From the NCBI GenBank assembly GCA_002404465.1, contig DHJT01000028.1, positions 11,315 through 75,314 on the forward strand: a stretch of DNA of 64,000 nt, written 5' to 3'. This stretch comes from Sutterella sp. UBA4713 (GTDB taxonomy: Bacteria; Pseudomonadota; Gammaproteobacteria; Burkholderiales; Burkholderiaceae_F). The notes under the pieces are model-generated. The model was given only the letters and a program-made list of their open reading frames with translations, was not told where the DNA came from and did no database searches. Positions 56,885 to 64,000 of the stretch are shown here, piece by piece (within the stretch, counting starts at the first letter, position 1; every line of letters starts with the position of its first letter). The position numbers and the translations under genes are program-made.

Positions 56885-58483
56885 ATGCCTTTGCCTCTTA
56901 TCGAATCCGAAGTACGACGCCGTCGTACATTTGCCATTATCTCGCACCCGGACGCCGGGAAAACAACACTGACGGAGAAGCTGCTCCTTTTTGGCGGGGC
57001 GATTCAGTTGGCTGGGGCCGTTAAGGGACGCAAGGCTTCGCGCCATGCGACAAGTGACTGGATGCAGGTCGAGCAGCAACGCGGCATTTCCGTGACAAGT
57101 TCCGTTATGCAGTTCGAGTATGAAGGGCACATCATCAATCTCCTTGACACTCCGGGGCATGAAGATTTTTCCGAAGATACATACCGCGTTCTGACGGCTG
57201 TTGATTCGGCCGTGATGGTTATCGATGCCGCTAAGGGAGTCGAAGCGCAGACCGTTAAGTTGTTAAATGTCTGTCGCATGCGGAATACCCCGATTATTAC
57301 GTTTATCAATAAGATGGATCGCGAGGTCAGGGATCCACTCGATCTTTTGGATGAAATCGAGAGCGTTCTGCATCTTTCTTGTGTTCCGATTACCTGGCCG
57401 ATCGGCATGGGGAAAACATTTCGCGGAGTTTTTTCACTTCTGAAAAATCATTTGGTGCGTTTTGCTCCTGGACAAGATCATTTGGGGGGACAAACTGAAT
57501 TAATCGAAGGGCTGGATAGCCAGCGCCTTGATGAGCTCTATCCGATGGAAATCGGACAGGTACGCGAGGCTGTTGAACTGATTAAGGGAGCGAGTGAATC
57601 ATTTGACTTGGACAAATTCTTGCGTGCCGAACAGAGCCCGGTGTTTTTCGGCTCCGGGATTAACAATTTCGGCGTGAAAGATGTTCTGGAGGCCCTGGTT
57701 CAATGGGCTCCTGCCCCCTTGGGGCGCGACGCCGGTGTTCGGCAGGTGGAGCCGACAGAGCCTGACTTTACCGGGTTTGTTTTTAAGATTCAGGCCAACA
57801 TGGACCCGCGCCATCGGGATCGTATTGCTTTTCTGCGTGTTTGTTCCGGAAAGTATGAACCCGGAATGAAAGTCGAACATGTGCGTCTTGCGCGAGAAAT
57901 GAAATTGCAAAATGCTCTGACCTTTATGGCCAATGAGCGTATTCATATGCAGCATGCTTATGCCGGCGATATCATCGGCATTTATAACCACGGGCAACTT
58001 CATATCGGGGATACACTGACCTGCGGAGAAAAGCTCGGATTTACGGGAATCCCGTATTTTGCTCCCGAGCTCTTTCGTTCGGCACGTGCCAAAGATCCTC
58101 TGAAGGGAAAACAGCTTCACCAAGGATTAAAAGAGCTCGGAGAGGAGGGTGCCATTCAGGTTTTCGAGGGGGAGTTCGGCAATTTAATGCTAGGAGCCGT
58201 GGGGCCTTTGCAGTTTGAGATTGTGGCACAGCGTTTGGCAACCGAATACCGGGTCGATGCCATCTATGAGGCAACGGACGTGTCAACAGCCAGATGGCTT
58301 GTTTTCCCGGATGAAGAAACACGCAAGCAATTTTGTACCGAACAAGCATCGCGCCTTGCAAAAGATAGCGAAGGCAATACTTGCTATATGGCAACGTCCA
58401 TCTATAACCTTCAGACAACAATGAAACATTGGCCGAAAGTTCAGTTCAGAACGACGCGGGAACAAGGTCAAAAATTCGGATAA
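56885..58483 (+). CDS. prfC: peptide chain release factor 3
   Basis: RF3 is a GTPase that removes RF1/RF2 from the ribosome after termination. The 532-residue protein has the normal length and motifs: ISHPDAGKTTLTEKLLLFGG, DTPGHEDFSEDTYR, NKMDRE, and the RF3-specific TATSDWMQ region (here HATSDWMQVEQQRGISV). The ATG at 56885 gives the usual N-terminus; the Shine-Dalgarno is poor, and a small hairpin lies just upstream. A tyrB-like gene follows 15 bp later. Confidence 0.95.
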   Translation: MPLPLIESEVRRRRTFAIISHPDAGKTTLTEKLLLFGGAIQLAGAVKGRKASRHATSDWMQVEQQRGISVTSSVMQFEYEGHIINLLDTPGHEDFSEDTYRVLTAVDSAVMVIDAAKGVEAQTVKLLNVCRMRNTPIITFINKMDREVRDPLDLLDEIESVLHLSCVPITWPIGMGKTFRGVFSLLKNHLVRFAPGQDHLGGQTELIEGLDSQRLDELYPMEIGQVREAVELIKGASESFDLDKFLRAEQSPVFFGSGINNFGVKDVLEALVQWAPAPLGRDAGVRQVEPTEPDFTGFVFKIQANMDPRHRDRIAFLRVCSGKYEPGMKVEHVRLAREMKLQNALTFMANERIHMQHAYAGDIIGIYNHGQLHIGDTLTCGEKLGFTGIPYFAPELFRSARAKDPLKGKQLHQGLKELGEEGAIQVFEGEFGNLMLGAVGPLQFEIVAQRLATEYRVDAIYEATDVSTARWLVFPDEETRKQFCTEQASRLAKDSEGNTCYMATSIYNLQTTMKHWPKVQFRTTREQGQKFG

Positions 58484-58498
58484 TGCAGAGGGCCTTTT

Positions 58499-59698
58499 AT
58501 GACAGCAGTCTTTGAAAATATTCAGGCAGCGGCGCCGGATTCTATTCTCGGTGTGACGGCTAAATATCTGGCCGATCCCCGGCTGGAGAAAGTCAATCTC
58601 GGAGTCGGTTTGTATTTGGATGAAAAGGGCAAACCGAAAGTGCTCGATGTTGTACGTCAAGAGCAGAAGACGTTGATTGAATCAGGTTTGCCCAACACGT
58701 ATCTACCGATTCGCGGGCTTGCTGCTTATCGAGAATTGACGCAAAAGATGGTTTTTGGTGAGCATAGCGATGTGGTGCAGTCGGGGCGTGCTTGTACGAT
58801 TCAGGCATTGGGCGGAACGGGAGCTATTAAGCTTGCAGCAGATTTCATGCGCAATGTGTGTGGGACAACGGTCGGTGCATCGAGTGACCCAACTTGGGGC
58901 AATCACGACGACATTATGCGTCTTTCCGGACTGAAGGTTCAAAAGTATCGCTACTACGATGCCGCGCACTTTGGCGTGGATTTTTTCGGCATGCTTGAGG
59001 ATGTCGCTCGGCTGCCCTCCGGCGCAATGCCGATTTTCCACTCGTGTTGTCACAATCCGACCGGGTACGACATGACGATTGAGCAATGGGCCGAACTCTT
59101 AGAATTGTGTCGCTCTCACGGTCTTGTCCCGTTACTAGACATGGCCTATCAGGGGTTCCGTGAAGGATTGGAGGCGGATGCGGCAGCCATCCGTTTGTTT
59201 GCGGAATCAGGGTTGGATTTTCTTGTGGCAACGTCGTACTCTAAAAGTTTCGGTCTGTACAGTGAGCGCGTCGGAGCTCTGACAGTTGTTACGCAGTCTA
59301 AAAAACAAGCAGATGCGGTGACAACACGGGTTGAGGCATTGGCACGTGCGAACTATTCCAATCCGCCGTCTTTCGGAAGCCGAATCGTTGCCGGAGTTCT
59401 TTCCGATTCCGTAAAGCGTGCACTTTGGGAAGCCGAACTTGCGACCATGCGTGACAGAATTCGTTCGATGCGCTGTGCTTTGGCCGAGGAAATGAAAAAA
59501 ATCGGGGCGAAGAGAGACTTTAGTTTCATCACACGGCAGAGCGGTATGTTCTCGTTTACAGGTTTTTCTCCCGAACAGATGGACCGCTTGGCAAATGAAT
59601 TCGGCATCTATGCCGTGCGAAACGGTCGCATCTGTATTTGCGGACTTAACGCATCGAATGTAGCGTATGTGGCCCGAGCCTTTGCCGATGTCCTTTGA
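58499..59698 (+). CDS. tyrB: aromatic amino-acid / aspartate aminotransferase
   Basis: A 399-residue PLP enzyme of the aspartate/tyrosine aminotransferase group (class I). Motifs: ILGVTAKYLADPRLEKVNLGVGLY, the PLP-contact region GGTGAIKLAADF, HSCCHNPTGYDMT, LDMAYQGF and the PLP-binding lysine in SYSKSFGLYSERVGAL near residue 247. TyrB-type activity (aromatic amino acids and aspartate) is likely; aspartate-only activity is possible. It is co-directional with prfC and converges on the M20 carboxypeptidase. Confidence 0.87.
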   Translation: MTAVFENIQAAAPDSILGVTAKYLADPRLEKVNLGVGLYLDEKGKPKVLDVVRQEQKTLIESGLPNTYLPIRGLAAYRELTQKMVFGEHSDVVQSGRACTIQALGGTGAIKLAADFMRNVCGTTVGASSDPTWGNHDDIMRLSGLKVQKYRYYDAAHFGVDFFGMLEDVARLPSGAMPIFHSCCHNPTGYDMTIEQWAELLELCRSHGLVPLLDMAYQGFREGLEADAAAIRLFAESGLDFLVATSYSKSFGLYSERVGALTVVTQSKKQADAVTTRVEALARANYSNPPSFGSRIVAGVLSDSVKRALWEAELATMRDRIRSMRCALAEEMKKIGAKRDFSFITRQSGMFSFTGFSPEQMDRLANEFGIYAVRNGRICICGLNASNVAYVARAFADVL

Positions 59699-59713
59699 AA
59701 GGAACGGATCTGG

Positions 59714-60829
59714 CTAGATTAACTCGAGAAACTTCTTGAGCATTAAAGAGCGTTCCTCGACGGTGTCCAGTCGAAGATATTCATGGTCAGTGTGATAGCC
59801 GCCTCCCGATGGTCCACAGCCGTCGATGACCGGGGTTCCCATGAGGGCCAGGTTGTTGCCGTCTGAGGCGCCCCCGGCGTCGACAAATTCTGCTTTAAAG
59901 CCGACTTCTTGTGCAGCGTTGGAAATTTTTTCGACCAATGCCTTTGTTGCCTCGGAATAAGGCATCGCCGCCTTAAACGTATTTTGCTCAAACGTTGTCA
60001 CGATATCTTCACCCCAATTACGGGCGGCAAGTTCCTTTAGGGAGGCTTTTTGATGCTGTTGTTCCTCGTTGGTCCAGTAGCGTGTGTCAAACTCCACATA
60101 GGCATTTTCTGGAATTACGTTACTGACGGTGCCTGCATGCATGATGCCGGCTGTAATGGTTGATCCGTGTTCGAAATCATTGAGTTTGTCCGCTTCTAAG
60201 ACAAAGCGTGCTGCGGCCAAGAGGGCGCTGCGGCCGTCTTGGGGGTTGTTTCCTGCATGGGCAGCTCGACCGGTGAACTTTACTGTGTAGATTGATATTC
60301 CCTTGCGGGCGCGCACGAGTTCGCCGTTCGGTCGAGCAGCCTCACAAACTAGTGCGCAATCGGATTTTCCACCGAGCGAAGATAGCCAAGAATCGGAAAA
60401 AAGTGAGCCGGTTTCTTCGTCCGGGTTGTAGGCGACGGCAATAGAAAGACGCTTTAAATCTTCGGGACGAGCACGTTTTAGGGCATAGAAAATTGATAGA
60501 ACTCCGGCTTTACAATCGGCACATCCCGGACCGCGTGCTAAAAATCCTTCAATGGAAAACGGACGTGCTGCTGCAGTTCCATCCGGAAAGACCGTATCAA
60601 GGTGGGCGTTGAAAAGAACGTCGTAATGGGATGCCTCGGGTTTGTTACGGGCCAGAAGCCCAGCACCGACGCGGGGGCCGAAATCGACGAGTTCGCACGT
60701 AAACCCGATGGATTCAAAATGACCTTTCATAATCTGGGCTGCGCGCGTAACGCCGGCTGTGTTGGCGGTGCCTGTGTCGAGATTGACGAGTTCTCTGAGA
60801 TCTTCGATGTATTCTTTCAAAAAAGACAT
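59714..60829 (-). CDS. M20 carboxypeptidase (glutamate carboxypeptidase-like)
   Basis: A 371-residue zinc peptidase of the carboxypeptidase G2 type. Metal-binding motifs: FNAHLDTVFPDG, GPGCADCKAGV (usually GPGVADMKGG) and the catalytic pair NPDEETGS; the dimerisation domain has RAAHAGNNPQDG, and the late motif is GYHTDHEY. An N-terminal Glu/Tyr-rich start (SFLKEYIEDLRELV) without a signal peptide suggests the cytoplasm. AGGAGG lies upstream of the ATG. It diverges from gph across 74 bp. It may release C-terminal glutamate from peptides or folates. Confidence 0.86.
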   Translation of the reverse strand: MSFLKEYIEDLRELVNLDTGTANTAGVTRAAQIMKGHFESIGFTCELVDFGPRVGAGLLARNKPEASHYDVLFNAHLDTVFPDGTAAARPFSIEGFLARGPGCADCKAGVLSIFYALKRARPEDLKRLSIAVAYNPDEETGSLFSDSWLSSLGGKSDCALVCEAARPNGELVRARKGISIYTVKFTGRAAHAGNNPQDGRSALLAAARFVLEADKLNDFEHGSTITAGIMHAGTVSNVIPENAYVEFDTRYWTNEEQQHQKASLKELAARNWGEDIVTTFEQNTFKAAMPYSEATKALVEKISNAAQEVGFKAEFVDAGGASDGNNLALMGTPVIDGCGPSGGGYHTDHEYLRLDTVEERSLMLKKFLELI

Positions 60830-60903
60830 GGATACCTCCTGAAAATCGGTTGATCGAAGTTTAGAATTTGGACACGCGAAATGGATGAAATTTAAGGAAG
60901 CAA

Positions 60904-61590
60904 ATGCAAATCAAAGCTGTTTTATTTGACTTGGATGGTACGCTGATAGATACGATTCCTGATTTAACCTACGGGTTAAATCAAATGCTAAAGGGTTTTG
61001 ACAGACCTCCTCTGACGACAAAGCAGGTCTCATCCATGGTCGGACGCGGTGTTATCGATTTGATGGAAAATGTGTTTCGGGCCAGCCGTCTTGTTGTCTG
61101 TGAGGAGGCTATTAAACAGGCCATCTCGGTTTATTGTGACATTATGGTTAGAAGTGGCAGTTTGCACAGCACCATATTCCCCGATGTTTTCGATAGCCTT
61201 TCCAGACTCAGAAAGAGCGGTATGAAACTGGCGATTGTCACCAACAAACCGCGCAGTATGACGGAAGCAATCGTAAAAGAAAAGAACCTTGACGAATGCG
61301 TCGATTGTATCGTTGCCGCGGGCGATGCTGCGACCGTCAAGCCGCATCCGGAAATGCTTTGGCTTGCTTGTGACAGGCTCAGCGTGTCTAGAAAAGAAGC
61401 CGTCATGGTCGGCGACAGTTCCAACGATGCGCTTGCCGCGAAAAGTGCCGGGATGCCGGTGTATCTGGTAACAACCGGATATAACGGAACTGAGTCAGTT
61501 GCGCAGTGGGCAAAAGAAAACGGGTTTACCCGAGTCTTTGATGCTATTCAAGACGTTACCGACGACATCCTTAATCGGCCGCAAGATTAA
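60904..61590 (+). CDS. gph: phosphoglycolate phosphatase-like HAD hydrolase
   Basis: A 228-residue HAD-superfamily phosphatase with the nucleophile motif VLFDLDGTLIDTIPDL, cap domain, motif II IVTNKP, lysine in KPHPEM and the acidic motif MVGDSSNDALAAKSAG. Phosphoglycolate is the usual substrate for proteins with this pattern, but related HAD enzymes differ. AAGGAAG precedes the ATG. Its 3' end overlaps the convergent hydE by 20 bases. Confidence 0.85.
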   Translation: MQIKAVLFDLDGTLIDTIPDLTYGLNQMLKGFDRPPLTTKQVSSMVGRGVIDLMENVFRASRLVVCEEAIKQAISVYCDIMVRSGSLHSTIFPDVFDSLSRLRKSGMKLAIVTNKPRSMTEAIVKEKNLDECVDCIVAAGDAATVKPHPEMLWLACDRLSVSRKEAVMVGDSSNDALAAKSAGMPVYLVTTGYNGTESVAQWAKENGFTRVFDAIQDVTDDILNRPQD

Positions 61591-62695
61591 AGCGCTCGCG
61601 AAAGTGTGCCGAGGAACCGAGGCGAAACTTCGCGACATGTCGACCGGTGCTTTCGATGTGTTTTTCAAGGACGCTGAGCGGTGTTTGTGCTTTTTCTGCT
61701 TCTGCTTTCTTACGGTACAGACGATAGTGGACACGAGCACGTGACGGTGTCATGTTCGGCATCACGACATTGCAACCGGCTTTGATTCCGAGAATTCGTC
61801 CGTTTGGGACCAACGATTCCAGTGCCGTTGCTGCCGCGATATTGCAGGTTGGAAACATTAACCGTGTGACGGCAAGCATATTTAAGGAAAGCGTCAAGAG
61901 GCGATTTTTCTCCATCATGCCTTCGGCATGCATGTCGCCGCCTTCACTTTCAATGTAAGGTCCCATGCCGAACATATCGGCATCGATGCGTTCAAAGGCC
62001 CGCAAGTCCGCAACCAAATCTTCAACTGTTTGCCCCGGAATGCCGATCATGACACCTGTGCCGACTTGGTAGCCTGTAAGACGCAACTCCGATAAAGACA
62101 GATAGCGCTCTATCAAAGTTTTTCTGCGGAACCCACGACCGTGGATTGTTTCAAATAGCATCGGGTTGCTCGTTTCTAGACGCAGTAGGTATCGCAAGCC
62201 TGTTGGATTGCCGGAGGCCTTGGCCCAGCGTTCGTAAGTTTCTCTGGACTGTTCCCCGAATGAGAGCGTTAAACCGCAACCGGTTTTAATTCCCATCGAA
62301 AGACTCAAAGCGTGAAGATCACGTAAAACGTCTGTAATAAAATCGATAAAGCGAGCATCGTTTCGTTCTCCGCTTTGCAGGGCCAATGAGTAGTATCCGG
62401 CGCGAAAGCTACGTTCGGCGGCCTGAAGAATTTCTCTTTTTGTCAGTGTATAGCGTTGTAACGTGTGATTGCTTTTGCGGATTCCGCAATAACGGCAGTC
62501 GTAGACACACAGATTGCTTATCTCAATTAGGGCGCGTATGTACACGGCATTCCCGAGGATTTTCTCGCACCTGTCGTAAGCTTCGGCATAAAGTGCTTGA
62601 CATTCGGACGGCTCTTGTAAGGACAACAAGAGCGCTAGCTCGTCGTCGGAAAAGATAGTTTTTCTCAGTAGAGTTCTTAATGCAAGTGTTGTCAT
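61571..62695 (-). CDS. hydE: [FeFe] hydrogenase H-cluster radical SAM maturase HydE
   Basis: HydE is a radical SAM enzyme that acts with HydG and HydF to build the diiron subcluster of [FeFe] hydrogenase. The 374-residue protein has the radical SAM CxxxCxxC cluster motif at Cys63, Cys67 and Cys70 (NLCVYDCRYCGIRKSN), then LALQSGERND, CGLTLSFGEQSRETYERW and the HydE-type end TRLMFPTCNIAAATALESL with AGCNVVMPNMTP. BioB and PylB are relatives, but they lack these last features. It overlaps hydF by four bases (ATGA). HydG and a hydrogenase gene are not in the window. Confidence 0.9.
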   Translation of the reverse strand: MTTLALRTLLRKTIFSDDELALLLSLQEPSECQALYAEAYDRCEKILGNAVYIRALIEISNLCVYDCRYCGIRKSNHTLQRYTLTKREILQAAERSFRAGYYSLALQSGERNDARFIDFITDVLRDLHALSLSMGIKTGCGLTLSFGEQSRETYERWAKASGNPTGLRYLLRLETSNPMLFETIHGRGFRRKTLIERYLSLSELRLTGYQVGTGVMIGIPGQTVEDLVADLRAFERIDADMFGMGPYIESEGGDMHAEGMMEKNRLLTLSLNMLAVTRLMFPTCNIAAATALESLVPNGRILGIKAGCNVVMPNMTPSRARVHYRLYRKKAEAEKAQTPLSVLEKHIESTGRHVAKFRLGSSAHFRERFNLAAD

Positions 62696-63975
62696 GATTT
62701 GTTCTGAACGCTCAGGCGGGCTGTTTCGTTTCTATAGGCTTTAAGAGCTTCGGGATGCAAACTTAAAGCGCGCGCAAGAACCCCTTGCAGAAAGCTGATG
62801 GCAATTCCGTAGTTTGTCATAGGGACATTTTGTTTTGTGGCTTCACGAAGGCGAGCGAGCATGTGGCGGCGAGTGACGACACAGCCCCCGCATTGAATAA
62901 TGACTTTGTACGGACTTAGATCCGGCGGGAAGTCTTTTCCGACCACGACGTCTATTCGGAGTTCGCCTCCGATTTTTTGCGCAAGCCAGCGCGGGATTTT
63001 TTTGCGACCGATGTCATCGGGTTGCGGATGGTGCGAACAAGTCTCGCAAATCATAACCCGATCACCGGGTCTTAACGTATTAAGAGCGGCAGCTCCACGC
63101 GCAAGGCTCGTTAAATCGGATTTCATCACGGACATCTCAATTGAAAATGTTGTCACGGGAATATTTTCGGGGACAACATCAACAACATGGCGTACGACTT
63201 GACTGTCTGTAATAACGAAGGCCGGCGGTGTTTTGAGTGTTTCCAGAATTTGTGACAGGCGATTTTCTCGAACGACCACACACTGAGCATCGGCATCTAA
63301 AACAGAGCGAACGGCTTGTACCTGTGGCAAAATCAAGCGTCCTTTCGGGGCGCCGGTATCAATTGGAGTCACCAGAACAATTGTATCGCCGGGCTTGATT
63401 AAACCAGACAGAAAATCCGGATCGGAATCATGGTTTTCCGATAAAACGCGAACCATTACGGAACGCAGGGATTCAATGCCGTCTTGTTTGCGAGCGGAAA
63501 CTTCGCAAACAGGTGCCCCCAGGCTCAATGTGTAAGAGCGCAGTGCTTCTGAGACAGGAACGGCATCTATTTTATTTAGAACTAAGATACATGGTACGGA
63601 AAGATCACGTGCTTTGGCAATCAGTTCCTTTTCTGTCGCTCCGACGGTTTCGGCTGTCGTGATAATCAGTGCTAAATCCATCCAAGAAAAAACGGATTTG
63701 GAGCGATCTGTACGTTGTTTTCCGAGGCTTCCTGTGTCATCGATGCCTGCCGTGTCAATGAAAACAACCGGCCCGAGCGGGGCAAATTCAGCCGCTTTTT
63801 CTACCGGATCGGTTGTCGTCCCAGCGACAGGACTGACAATAGAAATTTCTTGATTTAGAAGCGCATTCATCAGAGAGGACTTACCGGCATTGCGTTTGCC
63901 GAAAAGACCGATATGGAGTCGCAATCCCTTAGGGGTTTGCGTGCGAGGATTCATACGCACAGGAGATTCCGTCAT
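62692..63975 (-). CDS. hydF: [FeFe] hydrogenase H-cluster maturation GTPase HydF
   Basis: HydF is the GTPase and scaffold on which the diiron subcluster is built before transfer to the hydrogenase. The protein is 427 residues from the ATG at 63975, which has GGGAG about 8 bases upstream; an ATG at 63990 is possible. The GTPase domain has GKRNAGKSSLMNAL, DTAGIDDTGSLG and NKID. The C-terminal cluster-binding region normally reads CxH...HCxxC; here it is CSH (Cys313, His315) and QCGGC (Gln361, Cys362, Cys365), so a usual histidine is glutamine. hydE follows. The operon probably begins outside the window. Confidence 0.92.
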   Translation of the reverse strand: MTESPVRMNPRTQTPKGLRLHIGLFGKRNAGKSSLMNALLNQEISIVSPVAGTTTDPVEKAAEFAPLGPVVFIDTAGIDDTGSLGKQRTDRSKSVFSWMDLALIITTAETVGATEKELIAKARDLSVPCILVLNKIDAVPVSEALRSYTLSLGAPVCEVSARKQDGIESLRSVMVRVLSENHDSDPDFLSGLIKPGDTIVLVTPIDTGAPKGRLILPQVQAVRSVLDADAQCVVVRENRLSQILETLKTPPAFVITDSQVVRHVVDVVPENIPVTTFSIEMSVMKSDLTSLARGAAALNTLRPGDRVMICETCSHHPQPDDIGRKKIPRWLAQKIGGELRIDVVVGKDFPPDLSPYKVIIQCGGCVVTRRHMLARLREATKQNVPMTNYGIAISFLQGVLARALSLHPEALKAYRNETARLSVQNKS

Positions 63976-64000
63976 AGACCTAACTCCCATAGATAACTAC

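Noticed and set aside
56764..57024. 86-residue frame upstream of prfC
   Set aside because: It overlaps the prfC start in another frame and matches nothing known.

Overview
The window is chromosomal DNA around the replication origin of a Gram-negative betaproteobacterium. Gene order (mnmG-rsmG, mnmE, yidC-yidD-rnpA-rpmH, then dnaA-dnaN-gyrB), the DUF1840, DUF4390 and DUF3683-type proteins, the fmt-rsmB-DUF4390-ntrY-ntrX-trkA-trkH block and the gatCAB block all point to Burkholderiales. A menaquinone gene (menA), [FeFe]-hydrogenase maturases (hydE, hydF) and the absence of several neighbours usual in aerobic Burkholderiales suggest an anaerobic gut lineage such as Sutterellaceae (Parasutterella/Turicimonas-like). 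That placement is inference. No rRNA, tRNA, IS element, prophage or CRISPR array was seen.

Layout. 1-7.6 kb: marC (partial), rsmG, mnmG, mnmE, yidC, yidD, rnpA and rpmH, all on the minus strand except one small membrane-protein gene. Two perfect parS sites lie in and just before mnmG. 7.6-8.0 kb: AT-rich rpmH/dnaA intergenic region, the likely oriC, where gene direction flips. 8.0-15.3 kb: dnaA, dnaN, gyrB, a 5'-nucleotidase, an AT-rich 275-bp gap with DnaA-box-like repeats, and a dolP-like lipoprotein. 15.3-20.4 kb: menA, ybeD and a DacA-like protein that has lost its catalytic motifs, then birA-coaX-SPOR and a HIT protein. 20.4-27.3 kb: a 1303-aa FAD/Fe-S oxidoreductase, a small unknown gene, an M20 peptidase and rlpA. 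27.4-33.6 kb: gatCAB, xth, rsuA, ampG. 33.5-37.5 kb: a ygfB-like gene and a permease-less PTS (EIIA-Man, HPr, EI), then DUF1840. 37.5-48 kb: K+ uptake (trkH, trkA), NtrYX, DUF4390, rsmB, fmt, a hydrolase and def. 48.2-56.4 kb: topB, an amino-acid ABC transporter without its ATPase, two small genes and uraA. 56.9-64 kb: prfC, tyrB-like, M20 carboxypeptidase, gph, then hydE-hydF running off the right edge.

The most unusual points are: a DacA-family protein beside ybeD with the SxxK, SxN and KTG motifs all replaced; rlpA directly facing gatC where Burkholderiales normally carry mreBCD-mrdA-rodA; hydE/hydF in a betaproteobacterium; an enzyme I with a ~75-residue low-complexity N-terminal extension; an RnpA lacking the usual RNR motif; a MenA with an altered first Asp motif; and an AT-rich region at 14.3-14.6 kb that looks like a second DnaA-binding site cluster. 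I found no single wholly new multi-gene system. The cell-wall changes (dead DacA, missing elongasome block) are the best lead to something not described before.
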